A stretch of DNA of 64,000 nt, taken from Euglena gracilis. Taxonomy: Eukaryota; Euglenida; Euglenophyceae; Euglenales. This document shows positions 1 through 11,760 of this stretch, one piece after another. A program made the position numbers and the translations under genes. The stretch is from positions 62,308,362 to 62,372,361 of the forward strand of contig CP154956.1 of the NCBI GenBank assembly GCA_039621445.1, read 5' to 3'. Below the pieces are notes generated by a model. The model was given only the letters and a program-made list of their open reading frames with translations, searched no databases and was not told the DNA's origin. Position 1 is the stretch's first letter. Each line of letters opens with the position of its first letter.

Positions 1-420
1 TTTCTTTTTTTTTTGCCCAAACAGTGCCCAGAACGGTATTTTGGGTTGATTTTGGGGGTTAAAGTCTTCGGCTGCACCAGACACAGAACAACTGCATTTT
101 CAGGGGTTGCACAGGGGTTGATCACCCCTTTTTCTTTGAACAGGATGAACTGGTTGGTGACCTTTTGTCGGACCAGTCAGGACCGAGGGGAGTTGTTTCT
201 GCCAAGGCAGACATCCCAGCCAAAACAGGCAGAATTCTCCGGCTCTTTGTGCCGTGGTCACTTTTGGAAAATCCCCCCAAACCCCTAACCTGGGGGGCCA
301 GCCCCAAAGCCGGTCAGTCAGCCCCCCCCCCTGCCCCCCAGGTTTGGTGGGGAACCATTTTTTTTTTTTTTTTTTCTTCGCCAAACGCTCTGTTTCCTTT
401 TCCTTTCTTGTCCTTCGCAG

Positions 421-718
421 GTACTTTGACCGGCTGACAAGGAACCTGCCCATCCCGTTGCCCGCCCCGGGGACGCAGACCACCACCATCACGGATGTCC
501 GGGATGTTGCCAGCATGCTGGCTGCAGTGGTGGACAAGCGGCAGGAAATCGACGAGCCCAGGGCTGTTTTCTTTTTACTCTTTACACAACCTCCTTTCCA
601 TCAGATTTCTTGAAGTTTCTCTTTGTGTGTTTATCATTCTATGTGCACACAAAGTTGGGCCGGACAGATTTTGGGAATACAAAAAGAATGTCAACACACA
701 CACACACACACACACGCA

Positions 719-809
<91 letters not shown>

Positions 810-1345
810 ATTGTGCGATGAGTTTACGCCTTTCCAGCAGCCAATGGAGAATTTCGGGAGTTTTTTCTTTCCACTTTGGCCCCTGCATGGATTGTGGCTT
901 GCACACATCAGCGCACAGTTGGCTTTGGGCTTTAGGCCATCAATGGAACCCCAACGGAATCGCCCTGCCAGGGGCGGAGAAGGCCAACCCGGCGCTCGGC
1001 CCCGTCTTCAACTGCGCCTCGGACCGGCCGGTGACGCTGCGCGAGCTGGCGGTCGCATGCGGGGCAGCGTGCGGCAAGACGGAGAGCCAGGTGGACGCCC
1101 TCATCCGGCTCTACGACCCGAAGCTGGCGAAGGACGCCCTGTCGGGCGGGAAGTTTCCGTTCCGGGCGACGAACTTCGACGTGTGCGTGATGAAGGCGAA
1201 GGTGGTGCTGGAGTGGGAACCGGAGTACAACGACCTGGAGGAGCTGGCGGCCGGGTATTACCTCGGCTACAAGGCCCTGGGGCTCGACAAGAGCAACCCC
1301 AAGTTCGACCGCAGCTTCGACGAGTACATCCTGGCCCGCCTGTGA
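421..1345 (+). CDS. CSP41-like plastid RNA-binding protein, C-terminal two exons (partial)
   Basis: Two exons are seen: 421-565 and 971-1345. The first follows a pyrimidine-rich tract ending in CAG. The intron 566-970 begins GT and ends AG, and both exons are phase 0 at the junction, so the reading frame continues exactly. Exon 1 encodes a segment starting YFDRLTRNLPIPLP and including ITDVRDVASMLAAV. Exon 2 contains VFNCASDRPVT and KFPFRATNFDV and ends EYILARL before TGA. This pattern (pyrophosphate-loop-like region, then FNC.SD..VT, then FPFR) matches CSP41 proteins, atypical NAD-epimerase-fold proteins that bind and process plastid RNA. The N-terminal Rossmann half lies outside the window. 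No transit peptide can be checked. A related NAD-dependent epimerase is the main alternative. Confidence 0.8.
694..810. repeat. CA dinucleotide microsatellite in CSP41-like intron
   Basis: About 58 CA units with a few CG, TA and AA interruptions, wholly within the intron. It produces long His/Thr and Val/Cys false reading frames on both strands. Confidence 0.95.
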
Positions 1346-1839
1346 GATCCTTTGAGGGGAAGGCCACCGTCTGCACAGGCTGCACGTTCAATGGCTTTCA
1401 ATGTGTTTTGTTTGGCTGTTCATTTTCTTGACCCCCCCCCCCCCCAAATTCGACCCTTCTGAGTTGGTTGTGCCCAATCCCAATCCTCTTTGTTTGTTCC
1501 GTGCCTCCTGACACCAGTGCGGCGTTATTCATCGAGGCGCACAAAGCCCTTCGCCATATATAAGATGTACAATGACGGTTCGAATTTCGGTTACTTTTGT
1601 GCAAACAAATCACATTTGATTGTTCCTCGGCAGTTTGAAGGATGCATGGCAAGGCAATGACAGGAAGAAGGATTCTCCCCCTGGGGCACATCAATTGGGA
1701 GGGTGCCTGACTTTTCTAGGGGCGTCTCCACCAGCCTGCATTTCAAGGCGAGGGCGAGGCCGACCCCACCCTGGGAGTATTTTTTCCCCAGAGGAACCCA
1801 AAATGATATGAATGCTATCTCATGGTAATTTCACTTGTC
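1346..1839. other. 3' flank of CSP41-like gene, no feature seen
   Basis: Contains a run of C at about 1432-1445. No convincing exon, polyadenylation signal or repeat boundary is recognised. Confidence 0.5.
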
Positions 1840-2110
1840 CATGCCAATGCCAAGGGGGTAGGGAGTTTCTGCCCCACCTTCCCACCAGGCTTCTTTTGAA
1901 GACCCCCCGGGGGTCCCCCGGCGGGCCTGCCCTGGGTCCAGCCTCTCTCTGAGGCCTTTCCCAAAAAAATTTTGGCGCTTCGGCGCGCACGGGACCCCCC
2001 CTGGGAGGGTGTCCGGCCCACCCACTCACCCCGTTTAAAAAAAAAAGGCCCAGTTCCCACATCTGTTGGGCTCCGGTGTCCAGACTCTGTCCAGGGGGGA
2101 GGGTCCCCAA
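1840..2110. repeat. G/C-run repeat with GGCGC-TTCG-GCGC hairpin
   Basis: C-rich and G-rich blocks surround an A-run/T-run followed by GGCGCTTCGGCGC at 1974-1986, a self-complementary stem closed by TTCG. The same module recurs at about 23.7, 29.7, 30.9, 57.5, 60.9, 61.9 and 63.3 kb. Exact ends are not defined, and no target duplication was found. Confidence 0.45.
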
Positions 2111-2267
2111 GGAACGTGATTTTTTGAAACAAAGGACTGCCGCTCCTGGGCCTCAACTTTCCCCCCCCCTTGTTAGGCCACCAGTGGTGCTGTGTAATTG
2201 TCTGTTGCCCCGCGCGCTATTTGTCGCCGCAGTTGGCCGACTCCTGACTCCTGGGCTTCCAAGATAC

Positions 2268-2392
2268 GACACCCCGGGCCTCGCGCTTTGCCAATGTGAG
2301 GCCATGCCTTTCTCGCCGGCGGTTTGGTGTGGTTGCTCTGGTGCGCTGGGTTAGGGGTCCCTGCCTAGTGCCTTTTTCGCCGGAGCTGGCTG
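2268..2392. repeat. Inverted terminal repeat of DIRS-type element
   Basis: Reverse complement of the right end of the element near 20146-20268. GACACC...GCGCTTTGCCAATG, the CGCCGGCGGTTTG block and GGGTTAGG...GCCTAGTGCC all match, with some divergence. It shows that these elements have long inverted termini, as in DIRS-1. Confidence 0.7.
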
Positions 2393-3690
2393 ATTCCTAA
2401 CTTGCCCTGCGACACCCAGAAGAAAACAAAAGAGTTCCCGAACGAAGAAGAACCGAGAAAAGAAGTCAATATCAATTCAATATCCAGAAGAATACTAACC
2501 GGTCGAACAGCAATTGAGAAGTCAATTATCAAATTTCGATTTCGACTTCGATAAGCAATGCAGTGGAGAAGAAATTGGAATTTTTTGGCCGCGGACGTCC
2601 TGGAGCAGTGGCCGCAGCAGCTGGCTTCCCCCCAAGACCCCCCCCCCAGAAATTTCCCCGCCCCCCCCCCCCCCCAGTGACGGCCACGGTCCTTGGACCA
2701 CTGTGGCCAGAAGGCCCAGAAGACAGAAGTCAGCCCCAGCCCTTGGTGGGCAAAGGATGGGCCATGTCGGCCCAAAATACTTCAGATTTGGACAACCAAA
2801 GCCCACACATCAGGGACATCTCCCCCAAAGGCGCCCAGTCGCTTGTGCACAAATTGGCCAAAAGATGGGAAATGGAAAAGATGGGGAGATGGAATCAAGG
2901 CCAAGGAGGGCAACACCACAGCGGCCATGGGGGCCAGTTTTTGAAGCAAATCCCTCAGGAAGGGGCAGAAAAGGTCTGTCAACCCCCCCCCCCAATTCAT
3001 CTTGCACAACAGCCCCTCTCAAGGGGAAAAGGGGGCCAGAGGCAGCCCCCCAAGATGTCCAGTGGGGTTGGAGGCCAAGAAGAACTCAAGGCCTGGAAGA
3101 CCAACAGATGGATTATGGAAAAAAAATTATACATGGAGACCTTGGAGACCAGCAGGGTGGACCCACAGTGGCCACCAAGAAGCTAAGGAAGCTGCTGGAG
3201 AAATCCCCCGAGGGACCCACAGTGGCCCTCTGCCAAAAAAGGGGGAAAAAGGGATCCACAGTGGTCCTTTCAATGACCCAGCCCCAGTGGCCCTTTTGGA
3301 GGGAGGGGCAGAAACCCCTCCAACAATTATTTCTCAATTCCCAATTATTCAATCAAGGGGGGGACCCACAGAGGCCCCCCTATAGTATGTCAACCAACCA
3401 CATCAACATGGAGAAGACCAGATAGCCAAACAGGGGCATTAAGCCCTATGGTATGTCTTCCAGCAACAAGATCCTCCAGAGAGGTGAGCAGAGAGGGAGA
3501 GAGTGCATGCACATCCCAGCAGAAAAAGTTTCTTTTTCCAAGGGCCCAAGCCCTAGGGGACCTAGGGGTGCAATGTCCAACACCCCCAGCCCAGCCCCCC
3601 CCCCAAAATCATCTTTATCCAGAAAAAAACTTCCATGGAGGAAAAATGGGGAGACACCCCCCTCCATAAAAGGTGGCAAAAAGCCTAAAA
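2268..3690 (+). mobile_element. DIRS-type retrotransposon, truncated left part (terminus plus gag-like)
   Basis: Begins with a long inverted copy of the right terminus of the fuller element at 15816-20268. It continues into a gag-like reading frame with DGHGPWTTVARRPRRQ, matched by DGHGPWQTVGKKPRRQ in the fuller copy. After about 3690 the similarity stops. The frame is broken several times by C and G runs. Gag-like proteins of DIRS elements are poorly conserved, so the role is inferred from position and the shared motif. Confidence 0.7.
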
Positions 3691-4295
3691 TTTCCAACAC
3701 CCCCACCCCAGCTGTTGGGGGGTAGGGACGACCCTCGCCCGGGGGGGCTGCTTTCGCTGTGGCTGCAAATTACTTTTTCTGGCCCTGGTGGGCTCAGGCC
3801 AGGGCCTTTGGCAAGTTGGGCTCCGATTTCAATTAAATCAACAGGCGGCAAAGGGGGTGAGGTGTGCCCCCCGACCCCGGGTCTTCAGTTGCCCCGCGTA
3901 GGATCGTTTTTAGTTTCCATTGCTGGGTTTTTCACATTTCTCAATTCTGGATGAAAAAGGTGGGCAAACACAAAACCAACCCACCTACTTGGAAGCACAC
4001 AGCAGAGCACAACAAACCTGCTGGCGAGGGTAGGTGAGTACCTTTGAGTTCAGGTGGGTTGTTGTGGCAAGGAAACAAAAATGTGGAAAGGGATGCCCTT
4101 GGCTTCTTTGGAATTGTAAATTCTTGGTATTGGCTTTCTTCAAACCATTTGTAATTCTCAAATGACTTCTGTTCTGGAATTTGCTGGGGTTCCAATTCCC
4201 GTCACGTGGCGGTTGACTTGCTTGGGTGGTTCCTACTGGTGGTTTTTGGGTATTTTTGGGAAATTTTTGGCTGCCGCCGCCAGCGGCAGCCGACA
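3691..4295. other. Non-element DNA between two DIRS fragments
   Basis: No coding sequence is recognised. It separates two DIRS pieces that overlap in content: the segment around 3598-3680 (CATGGAGGAAAAATGGGGAG) is present again at about 4305-4395. This suggests two independent fragments rather than one copy with an insertion. Confidence 0.4.
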
Positions 4296-5692
4296 CCAGC
4301 CTCCCCAAAATCATCATATCCAGAAAATAAATTCCATGGAGGAAAAATGGGGAGACACCCCCCTCCATCATTGGTTGCAAAAAAGCTTGAAATGGTGGAC
4401 AAAACCCCCCCAACAACATGCCAACTCATCAGGGATGGCATTAAAACCCCCTGGGTCAGCCCACCAAAATTTTACACCCACCCAAAACCAAGAGCAAATT
4501 TGAACCTACCCCAAGCAGAAAAAACACTGCAGGATCACGAAAAATCTGGATCCCTAAAGAGGGTGAAGGATTCAACCACCCAGCACCTGATCCCCTTGAA
4601 TCTAATTTCAAAACCAGAGGGGGGGGGGCAGAAAAAATGGAGATTAATAAGCGATTGCAGGGAGTAAAATCAAAGGTTGCAAGTGAAACCTTTCAAGCTG
4701 GATCACATCCAGCACATTTTTCCAGTGTTGGAAAAAGGCCACTGGGCAGCAAAAATAGACCTAAAGGATGCTTACTTCCACATCCCAGTGAGCCAGGCCC
4801 TGAGGCCATTTCTAAGACATCAGGTGGGGGGGGCAGACCTGGAAATTCCAGGCAGGCTGTTTTGGCCTGCATGTAATGCCCCAAATTTCCGTGTCAGTAA
4901 TGAAAACATTCGAAAAGCTGTGGAGAAAAGGGGCATTCAGGTATTTATTTACCTGGACGACATTTTACTGGTGGCCCCAACACAAAACATCTTACAAAAT
5001 CACCTGAACACAGTGGTCAGGTATTTAATCAATTCAGGATTCAAAATCATTGTACAAAAAGTCTACCCTGCAGCCCACCCAAATCGTAAATAATCTTGGA
5101 TTTCAACTAAACTTCCAAGAGGGAAAATTGCAGGTGCCATCCCAGAAAATAAAAACAGTAAAAAAGGAGCTGGGAAAAATGGTGAAAAAAATACTACATG
5201 ACAAAAAGGCAACTGGCTGCCATTTTGGGCCAAATAAGATGCAATCTAATGGCCCTGCTCTTTCTAAGGGCCTTTACGGACGCCCTGGCAATTTTTTTGG
5301 TGGAAAATTCCACAGCCCCTGGGACTCAAAACACCCCATTTCCCAAATAACAAAGGACCAATTAAGAGAAATAAAAATTATACTGGACACCTGGGGGGCA
5401 GACCCTTCCCCCAAAGTGCAACCAGGGTGTTGCACTCAGACATCAGCACACATGCCTGGGGGGGGGGGGGGCTGGACATTCGAACAGGCAAAATTGTGCA
5501 GGAATTCTGGAGGGAAAACTCCATTTTGCACATAAATGTCAAAGAATTAAGTGCAGCAATAAGCACAGTACAAAGCCTCAGCCAGCCAGGAGAAACTGTG
5601 TACCTGTCGACAATCAAATAATTTACTATTACTTATTATTAACAGAAGCGGGGGGGCAGAAAAGACCCCTTAAATTCCATGCTAAGACCCCT
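4296..5692 (+). pseudogene. DIRS-type RT-RNase H fragment, broken
   Basis: Encodes reverse transcriptase pieces, including DLKDAYFHIPVSQALRPF and the catalytic FIYLDDILLVAP (YLDD box), then an RNase H segment with a NVKELSAAIST-like acidic site. Frames change near 4620-4640 and 5050-5090, beside G or A runs. The element stops at about 5692, where the fuller copy would continue to its connection and recombinase regions, so no tyrosine recombinase remains. It cannot be autonomous. Confidence 0.8.
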
Positions 5693-6275
5693 TTTCAAAT
5701 GGTGCATGAGTTTTCCCCTCTCGCCGGTTCGGTGACCGTGCGCGGAATGGGCTCCACGGCAGGCCGAGTGGGGGAAAACAGTCACCCGGCGCTCCGGTAA
5801 AAATATGCACACGCGCCTCAAAAATTCCCTTTTTTTGTGTCTTTCGGTCCCTGAATTCAGCCAGAACCTGGGTTCCGGCAGCCAAATAATTCAAGAATTG
5901 GGGGGGGGGGGGACGTTATTTTTGGCCAACTCCCTGGGGGTGCCTCTCAAGCAGTAGGGGGGGGGGGGGGAAAAGCCTGGTTGAATTTAAAAAAAGGGTA
6001 GCGGGGGGGGGCGGAAGAACACCTTCACCTTGCTTCCCAGCGCCGCTTGCTCTTCTTTCTTTCGAATTTGTTTTTTTGCCTTTTGTTTGACCTTCCGGAT
6101 TGACTTTTTGAACTTCTTGGACAATTGTTTTCTTGAACTCAGATTGAATTTTTGAAATTCCTTCCTTCAGCATGCACAATTATTTGAATGAAACATTCGG
6201 AAAAGAGAGAACCTGGAGGGGAAAGGTATACAGGTAAAAAAGTAGCGGAATGGGGCAGATAATTCGCTAATTCAG
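5693..6275. other. No gene seen; G-run rich
   Basis: Contains several runs of 8-13 G. No recognisable product, RNA or terminal repeat. Confidence 0.4.
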
Positions 6276-6689
6276 GTGCGCAGGCGCCACGCCGCCTCCC
6301 GCCGCCCACACTCCCCTTCCTACCGAGGCACCCGGCCTCTCCTGCCTTCGGCTAACCTCGGAGGCGGGAGCGGCGGGCGGTGCGCACCTCATCGGCGAAG
6401 TGAACAAATGGTACAACAAAAAGCGTCGGGGGGGAGGTACGGGTATGCGGTGCAGGGGTATACGGGGGGCAGGGGTGTGGCCTTGGCCTCAGCCTTGGCC
6501 TTCGGCGTTTGGCGGCCCTGGGCGCCCCTTGTGTGTGTCTTCGCGCGCCACAGGAGCCTGGTCGGGGGCTGGCGTTGGTCCTCGGGCGGTCTGCTGGCAG
6601 GCCGGCTGCAGGCTCCTGTGGGCGCCTGGGAAGGGGGTGGAACTCCTCCGGGCTCTGGGCGGGGGCCGCAGTCCTGCTGGGTGGCTTGG

Positions 6690-7150
6690 CAGCCGCGCCG
6701 CACCGACCTGCAGGTTGGGGGCAGAGCCTGGAGCGTTGAGCCTTTCGGGGGGGCGGTGCGCTCCCCGGCTGGTTGGGGGGGGGGGGGGGCTCTTGGGCTC
6801 CCTTGGGTCTTTCTGGTGACTCGGGGGCTCTTCGGCTCGCCTCCTTTTTCCCCTGCCTGGCTTCCTTCGGCCGGCTGGGGGGGGGGGGCGTGCCTTTCTC
6901 TCCCTTGCGTCTGCTCGGTTCTCCTGTGGCGCTCTGGGGGGGGGGGGGCTACCTGCGCCCTCTTCGGGTCTCGCTTGGCGCTCTGGGGCTCCGGTGGGTG
7001 TGGGCGCCCCCCCGGGGGGGGGGTGCGCCCTTTTTTTTGGTCCTGGGGGGGTCAGGTCCGGGGGGAGTTTTTTTTTTTTTGGTGGGGTCCGGGGGACGTT
7101 TTTTTTTTCCAAGGGGTTTCGGGGGGCTTTTTTTTTTTCGCCCGGGGCGC
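6690..7150. repeat. G-tract-rich low-complexity DNA
   Basis: Many G runs of 7-13 separated by short CT-rich blocks, ending in T-runs. Long reading frames here encode only Gly/Trp/Phe or Pro/Arg low complexity and are not credible genes. It could form G-quadruplexes. Confidence 0.6.
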
Positions 7151-7179
7151 TCCCCCTGAAGTCTTCTGCCTTGGTGTGT

Positions 7180-7700
7180 GAGGGTCTTTGGTCGTGCTCT
7201 CTGGGACCGGCCTGGCTGGCTTCGGTTCCGCCTGGGGGGGGGGGGCTTGCTTAGGTTCCCCCTGGGGGGTGGTGGCTTCGGTTCCCCCTGGGGGCCTGGC
7301 TTGCTTCGGTTCCCCCTGGGGGCCTGGCTTGCTTCGGTTCCCCCTGGGGGGCTGGGGGGGGGGTGGCTTCGGTTCCCCCTGGGGGGGCCTGGCTGGCTTC
7401 GGTTCCTCCTGGGGGGGGGGGGTGGCTTGGCTCGATGCCCCCTGGGGTGGCCTGGCTGGCTTCGGTTCCCCGGGGGCGGGGGGGGGGGTGGCTTTGGTTT
7501 CCCCTGGGGGGGCCTGGCTGGCTTCGGTTCCCCCTGGGGGCCTGGCTGTCTGTCTTGGTGTCGGCTTCCTGGGTCCCTGTCTCTCCTGGGGGGGGGGGGT
7601 GCCTGGCTGCCTTGGCGGTCTGCCTCCCCTCGCTGGCTGGGGGGGGTGGCTGGCTGGCCCCCTTGGGCTGCTGGCTTGTCTGTGTGGCCTCCGCCCCCCG
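7180..7700. repeat. Minisatellite, unit about 28 bp (CTTCGGTTCCCCCTGGGG)
   Basis: Around 15 imperfect tandem copies of a unit containing GGCTTCGGTTCCCCCTGG with variable G-run length. Both strands stay open over long stretches because the unit is stop-free, which explains the long false frames. Confidence 0.85.
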
Positions 7701-7745
7701 CTCTCTCCCGGCCGTTGTATTCCCTTGGCCGGTTGTGGGGGTCTG

Positions 7746-8784
7746 CTATGCCCATGGCTGCCGCCCGCCTCTGGCTTCAGGCCTTGGGCGCCAGCCTCCT
7801 CCTGCCTCCACAGTATCCATGTCAGTGTGAGGGACAGGGGCAGAGATATCCGCTGCCGTCCGTCGGCTCGCCTCCGGCGGTGTAGTCTCCACATACGCAG
7901 CCTCCGCCAGCGTCTTGGACCACTGCGCAGCAGGCACTCTGGCGAATCGGAGGGCAAGGAACGGCAGCAGCAGCAGCAGCCCCACAAATACAACCCCCGC
8001 TACCCAGTACGATTTGACGCCAGGCTTTTACATCCACCCCCGGGGCGGTGGGCTGGCATGGGTAGCCGTGGGCAGGGGAAAATGGGTGGCCTCCGGGTTG
8101 GGGCCGGAAAGGGCCGGGACTCACCAGGCCTGCGTTGGGGGGATTGAGGGGTGCCCTCTCGCCGCCTTGAGGCTGAGGACGGGTCCTGGAGGTGCAACGG
8201 GAAGGAACCATGGGTGGCGAAGGCTCCATCGGGATAGGGAATGAACGGGGCGCACTGGGTATGGGGGTGCGCAGGAATAGAACGGTGTGAGAGGAGCGGG
8301 GACGGCGTGGCACAGGCCAGCGGCATGGGATGGTGCCGGTCCGTACACACCTGGAAGACAGCAGACGGAGGGGGCACCGCGTCCCCGCCTGCTGCCGGGA
8401 AATGGTTTCGAATGGGCACATACGGAGAATGGGTGAACATCGCAGAGGCGGCCACAGCCGCCTGGGGGGCAGCCACAGCAGCCTGGATGGCAGCCACCAC
8501 CGTCGCCTAGGGGGCGGCCACAGCAGCCTGGGAGGCAGCCACAGCCGCCTTGGGGGCAGCGTGCGGCAGTAAATGAGCGAACGCAGGCACGGGCTGCGCG
8601 CACTCAGCTCCTGTCGATGGACACATCAAGGTTGGTACCGCAGCAGAGGGGATCTGGGGATCAGCCTCCTGCAACGGTTGGGGAAACGCACAGACGGAGG
8701 GACGGTCGGACGGGTGGTGCACGAAGTGCAGCGGGACGGGCTGGTGCGATGCAGCGGCGGCGACGGTCCGCGGTGGATCCTGAC
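7746..8784 (-). other. Downstream region of gypsy-like element, Pro/Ala/Ser-rich frames
   Basis: GC-rich DNA with open minus-strand frames rich in Pro, Ala and Ser. One frame has a short hydrophobic run (VVFVGLLLLLPFLALRF). It follows the last recognisable domain of the gypsy-like element and may hold its 3' end. I found no LTR, polypurine tract or known domain, so this is only an assignment by position. Confidence 0.3.
8440..8570. repeat. Short minisatellite, unit about 30 bp
   Basis: Four to five copies of a GGCAGCCACAGCAGCCTGG-like unit. On the minus strand it reads as repeated AAVAAPQ. Confidence 0.7.
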
Positions 8785-10340
8785 CTAGCGCTGGCGGTGG
8801 ATCGCGTGTCGGGACGTGCTGTGCTGCAGGCACCGCTGTGCGCACTGGGGGTCCGCTGACTCCCCTTCCTGGCTGCTTGCCTCCTCGTCCTTCTTTACGT
8901 CCTCGTCGGGCCAGACCCACTCCTCTGGTGGGTCTTCCCACTCGGCGTTGTTGATGACCTCCTGCTCCTGCTTCTTCACCTCTGCGATGATGACCGCCAC
9001 CACAGCCGGGTTTCGGTGGAGGTAGTCCAGCTGGTCCACCTTGAGCTTCTTGGACTTGGCGTACTCGATCATCTGGTGAGAGTAGCGATGGAAGAAATTC
9101 TTCAACTGCTCCCACGTGAGAGTCGGGTGGCCCTCCAACTTCACCTCGAACTCCCAGTCGCCGTCGTCTCGTCTCCGGTGCCGCCGGATCTCCTCCACCG
9201 TCCACTCCTCCATGTCCACGTCTTCTTGCGGTCTGGCCTGCCGGTAGACGAACATCTTGGGCGGGCCCCACAACCGCGTGTCATCGCGGTAGGCCTTCAG
9301 CTGGCAGCGGTGGGCCTCTTGGCGGCGGCCCTCCTCCAGCTCCAGCCCGTACGAGTGCTCGCCACGGCGCGCGGTGACCCGGGCTGGGCCAAGCCAGTAG
9401 CTCTCGAGCTTCTGGCCCGGCCGCCTCGGAGGCCGGAGGTACCACACGAGGTCTCCCTTGGCGAACTCCTCGAGGTCCTTCCTGCTCCGGTTCTTCTGGT
9501 CCGCTTGCCGCTTGTGGAGGTCGTTGAGGACGTCGCCGACCTTCTGATCCACGGCCTTCTGCCTCTCGAAGAACGACACGGCGTCCTCCACCATGACCGG
9601 GGCCTTGTACGGTACGCCACCAGTCCACCGATGCCGTCCATACAGCACGTCATACGGACTCAGGCCGTGCTGCGCCTTGGAGTCGTTCAGCTTCTGCACT
9701 GCCCTGGGCAGGGACTCCACCCAGGTGATCCGGGCCTCGGCCTTCTCGCTCCGGATCCGCTTCTGCAGCTGCGCACCAAGGGACTCCGCCCTTCGCCGGG
9801 TGGTGGTACGCCTGGGTGTAGGCGTGGCGGATCCCGTGCAGGCCGCACATGCTGCGCCACCACGTGCCAGCAAAGTGCTGCCCGCGATCACTGGTGAGCA
9901 CGCTGGGCAGTCCGTGCGGCGACCACCACCCACGGTACATCGCCTTGGCCACGGTGGCGGCGGTGAGGCCGCGCGTGTGGTGGGCCGTGGCCACGACCCA
10001 CCCACTGTGGCGATCGACGCAGGCGGCAAACACGTTGTACAGCTGCCCCTCGAAGTCCACCTCCAGCATCACGAAGAGGTCGATGGCCACCGACGCCATG
10101 ATGTACGGCGGGACGGGCATCGGGCAGACCTTCAGCCGCAGCGGCTGGTGCGGGTGCTCGGTGGCCTGGCACACCGGGCACGTCCGCTGCAGCCCGCCGG
10201 CCACCTTCGCCGCCTCCATCCGGTCCGCGAAGACGTAGGTGCGCTCGGCCTCCTCCACCAGCCGGTCCCCGCCAATGTGGCCGGAGACCGAGTGCTGCTC
10301 CCTCAGCACCTCCGCCAGCAGCCCGCACGGCACACACCAC
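8785..10340 (-). pseudogene. Integrase with chromodomain-like C-terminus (gypsy-like), frameshifted
   Basis: The N-terminal part (9650-10340) has the zinc-binding HSVSGH...CPVC arrangement and the first two DDE acidic residues in IDLFVM and LTSDRGQHF. A frameshift near 9800 moves the frame, and the third acidic residue is probably in AESLGAQ after the YHHP motif. Further on is a GPARVTARR region typical of the integrase C-terminal domain. Then 9091-9211 encodes EEWTVEEIRRHRRR...WEFEVKLEGHPTLTWEQL, a chromodomain-like sequence. Chromodomains can direct chromovirus insertion to modified chromatin. The frame ends at 8785 after an acidic tail. Confidence 0.8.
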
Positions 10341-10349
10341 CTCCCTGCC

Positions 10350-11170
10350 TAGACGAGCCGCCCGTCCACCAGCTGGAACCCGCTAGGCCAGCCCGGGCCG
10401 TTGTGGGCCTGGTCCCAGGCGGGCTTCCAGCGCGGGCACACCGCACACGCCTTGCTCCAGTCCATGTCGAAGACGTTGATGTCCAGGTCAGGCTGCGGAG
10501 GCACGTGATCTGCGGTTGACGGCACACCCGCTGCGGGCGCTGCCGACGGGACTGACGCGGCCGGTGACGGCACCCCGGCTGCGGACGCTGGGACGGGCAT
10601 GGCCGGTGATGACACCCCGGCTGTGGGCGCTGTGGACAGTGTGATGGACTGCGGTGCGGTGGACTGCGGTGCTGGTGATGGGACTGGCGATGGCGCGTTG
10701 GATGATGGTGCTGGCACGGACGCTGGTGATGCGATGCACGACGCAGACGGTGGGACTGCCACAAACGATGCAGACGGTGGGACTGCTGCGGCCGCGGGAG
10801 ACGAGGCTGACGGGTACATCTCGCGTGGGTGCTCGGATCGCGTACCGTGCGGGGCGTCTTCTGGGGCGTCTCGGGCGTTGCGCTGCGTGTCGAGGCGGCT
10901 GCGCGTGGTGACGGCGATGTGGGACGCTGACAGGACCGCGGCGAACGACTGGAGCGGGATCAGCTGGATGACGGCCAGCTCTCTCCCCTCCTTCAGGGTT
11001 GACCTCTCCACCTGCTCCGCCTTGGTCTCCTCGTCCTCGGGATGCAACGCCTTCGGGGTGGACTTCTCGCGCAGCTTCTCCTCCAGGATGTGGGCCTTCA
11101 TCTCCTTCGTGTCGGCCTCGGTGCCGTGCCACGAGTTGTCGCGCCAGCCTTGTGAGGCCGGGTAGGCCCA
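10350..11170 (-). other. Spacer between RNase H and integrase, Pro/Ser/Ala-rich
   Basis: The frame continues from RNase H through ALHPEDEETKAEQVERSTLK into repeats of SAPAAGVPSPA type, ending at 10349. No domain is recognised. It may be a linker of the polyprotein; the internal repeats look like short coding minisatellites. Confidence 0.5.
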
Positions 11171-11760
11171 GCGGGACATGGCATCGCCCACCACGTTGGT
11201 CTCGCCGGGGACGTGCACCACGGTGATGCGGAACTCGTTGAGCTTCGCATGCCATCTGGCCCGCCTCCCCTGCGGGCCCACTCCGGCGACGTACTCCTTG
11301 TACCACGACTCCAGGCTGCGGTGGTCGGTCAGGACGAGGATCTCGTTGTCCAGCAGGAAGCCCGCCCACTTGTCGAGGGCGGCCACCACGGCATACGTCT
11401 CCTTGTCCCGGAAATCCCACCGAAGGCGCTGCCCCTCAGTGAGCTTCCGGGACATGAAGGCCACCGGGACGGAGGCCCCCGGCCGCAGGTCCTCCACCCG
11501 CGGCACGCCGTCGATCTTCGGGAACTGCTCCAGCACCGCTCCGATGGCATAGTCCGACGCGTCGGTGCGCAGGACGAACGGCTTGGCTGGATCGATGTGG
11601 TACAGCTCCAGGTCGGCGACGAGGGCCTTCTTCATCTTGTCGAACGCCTCCTTCTCCTGCTCCGTCCACACCACTGGGTGCTTGGATCCCGCCTTGGTCA
11701 GCTCCCTCGGCAACTTCAGCTTCTCCTGCAACGGCGCCGCCAGCTCCGCGTACCATAGTA
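11170..11760 (-). pseudogene. RNase H domain of gypsy-like element
   Basis: All three usual acidic sites are visible: FVLRTDASDYAIG, FRDKETYAVVAAL and LVLTDHRSLESW. This is the typical Ty3/gypsy RNase H, which follows the RT tether (WTEQEKEAFDKMKKAL). It is joined to the RT part by a frameshift at about 11760. Confidence 0.85.

Noticed and set aside
1-420. Upstream exon of the CSP41-like gene
   Set aside because: The sequence before the acceptor is pyrimidine-rich and intron-like; no frame matches the N-terminal half of the family.
6276-8147. Several 200-320-codon proteins on both strands
   Set aside because: Gly/Trp or Pro/Arg low complexity produced by G runs and a stop-free minisatellite.
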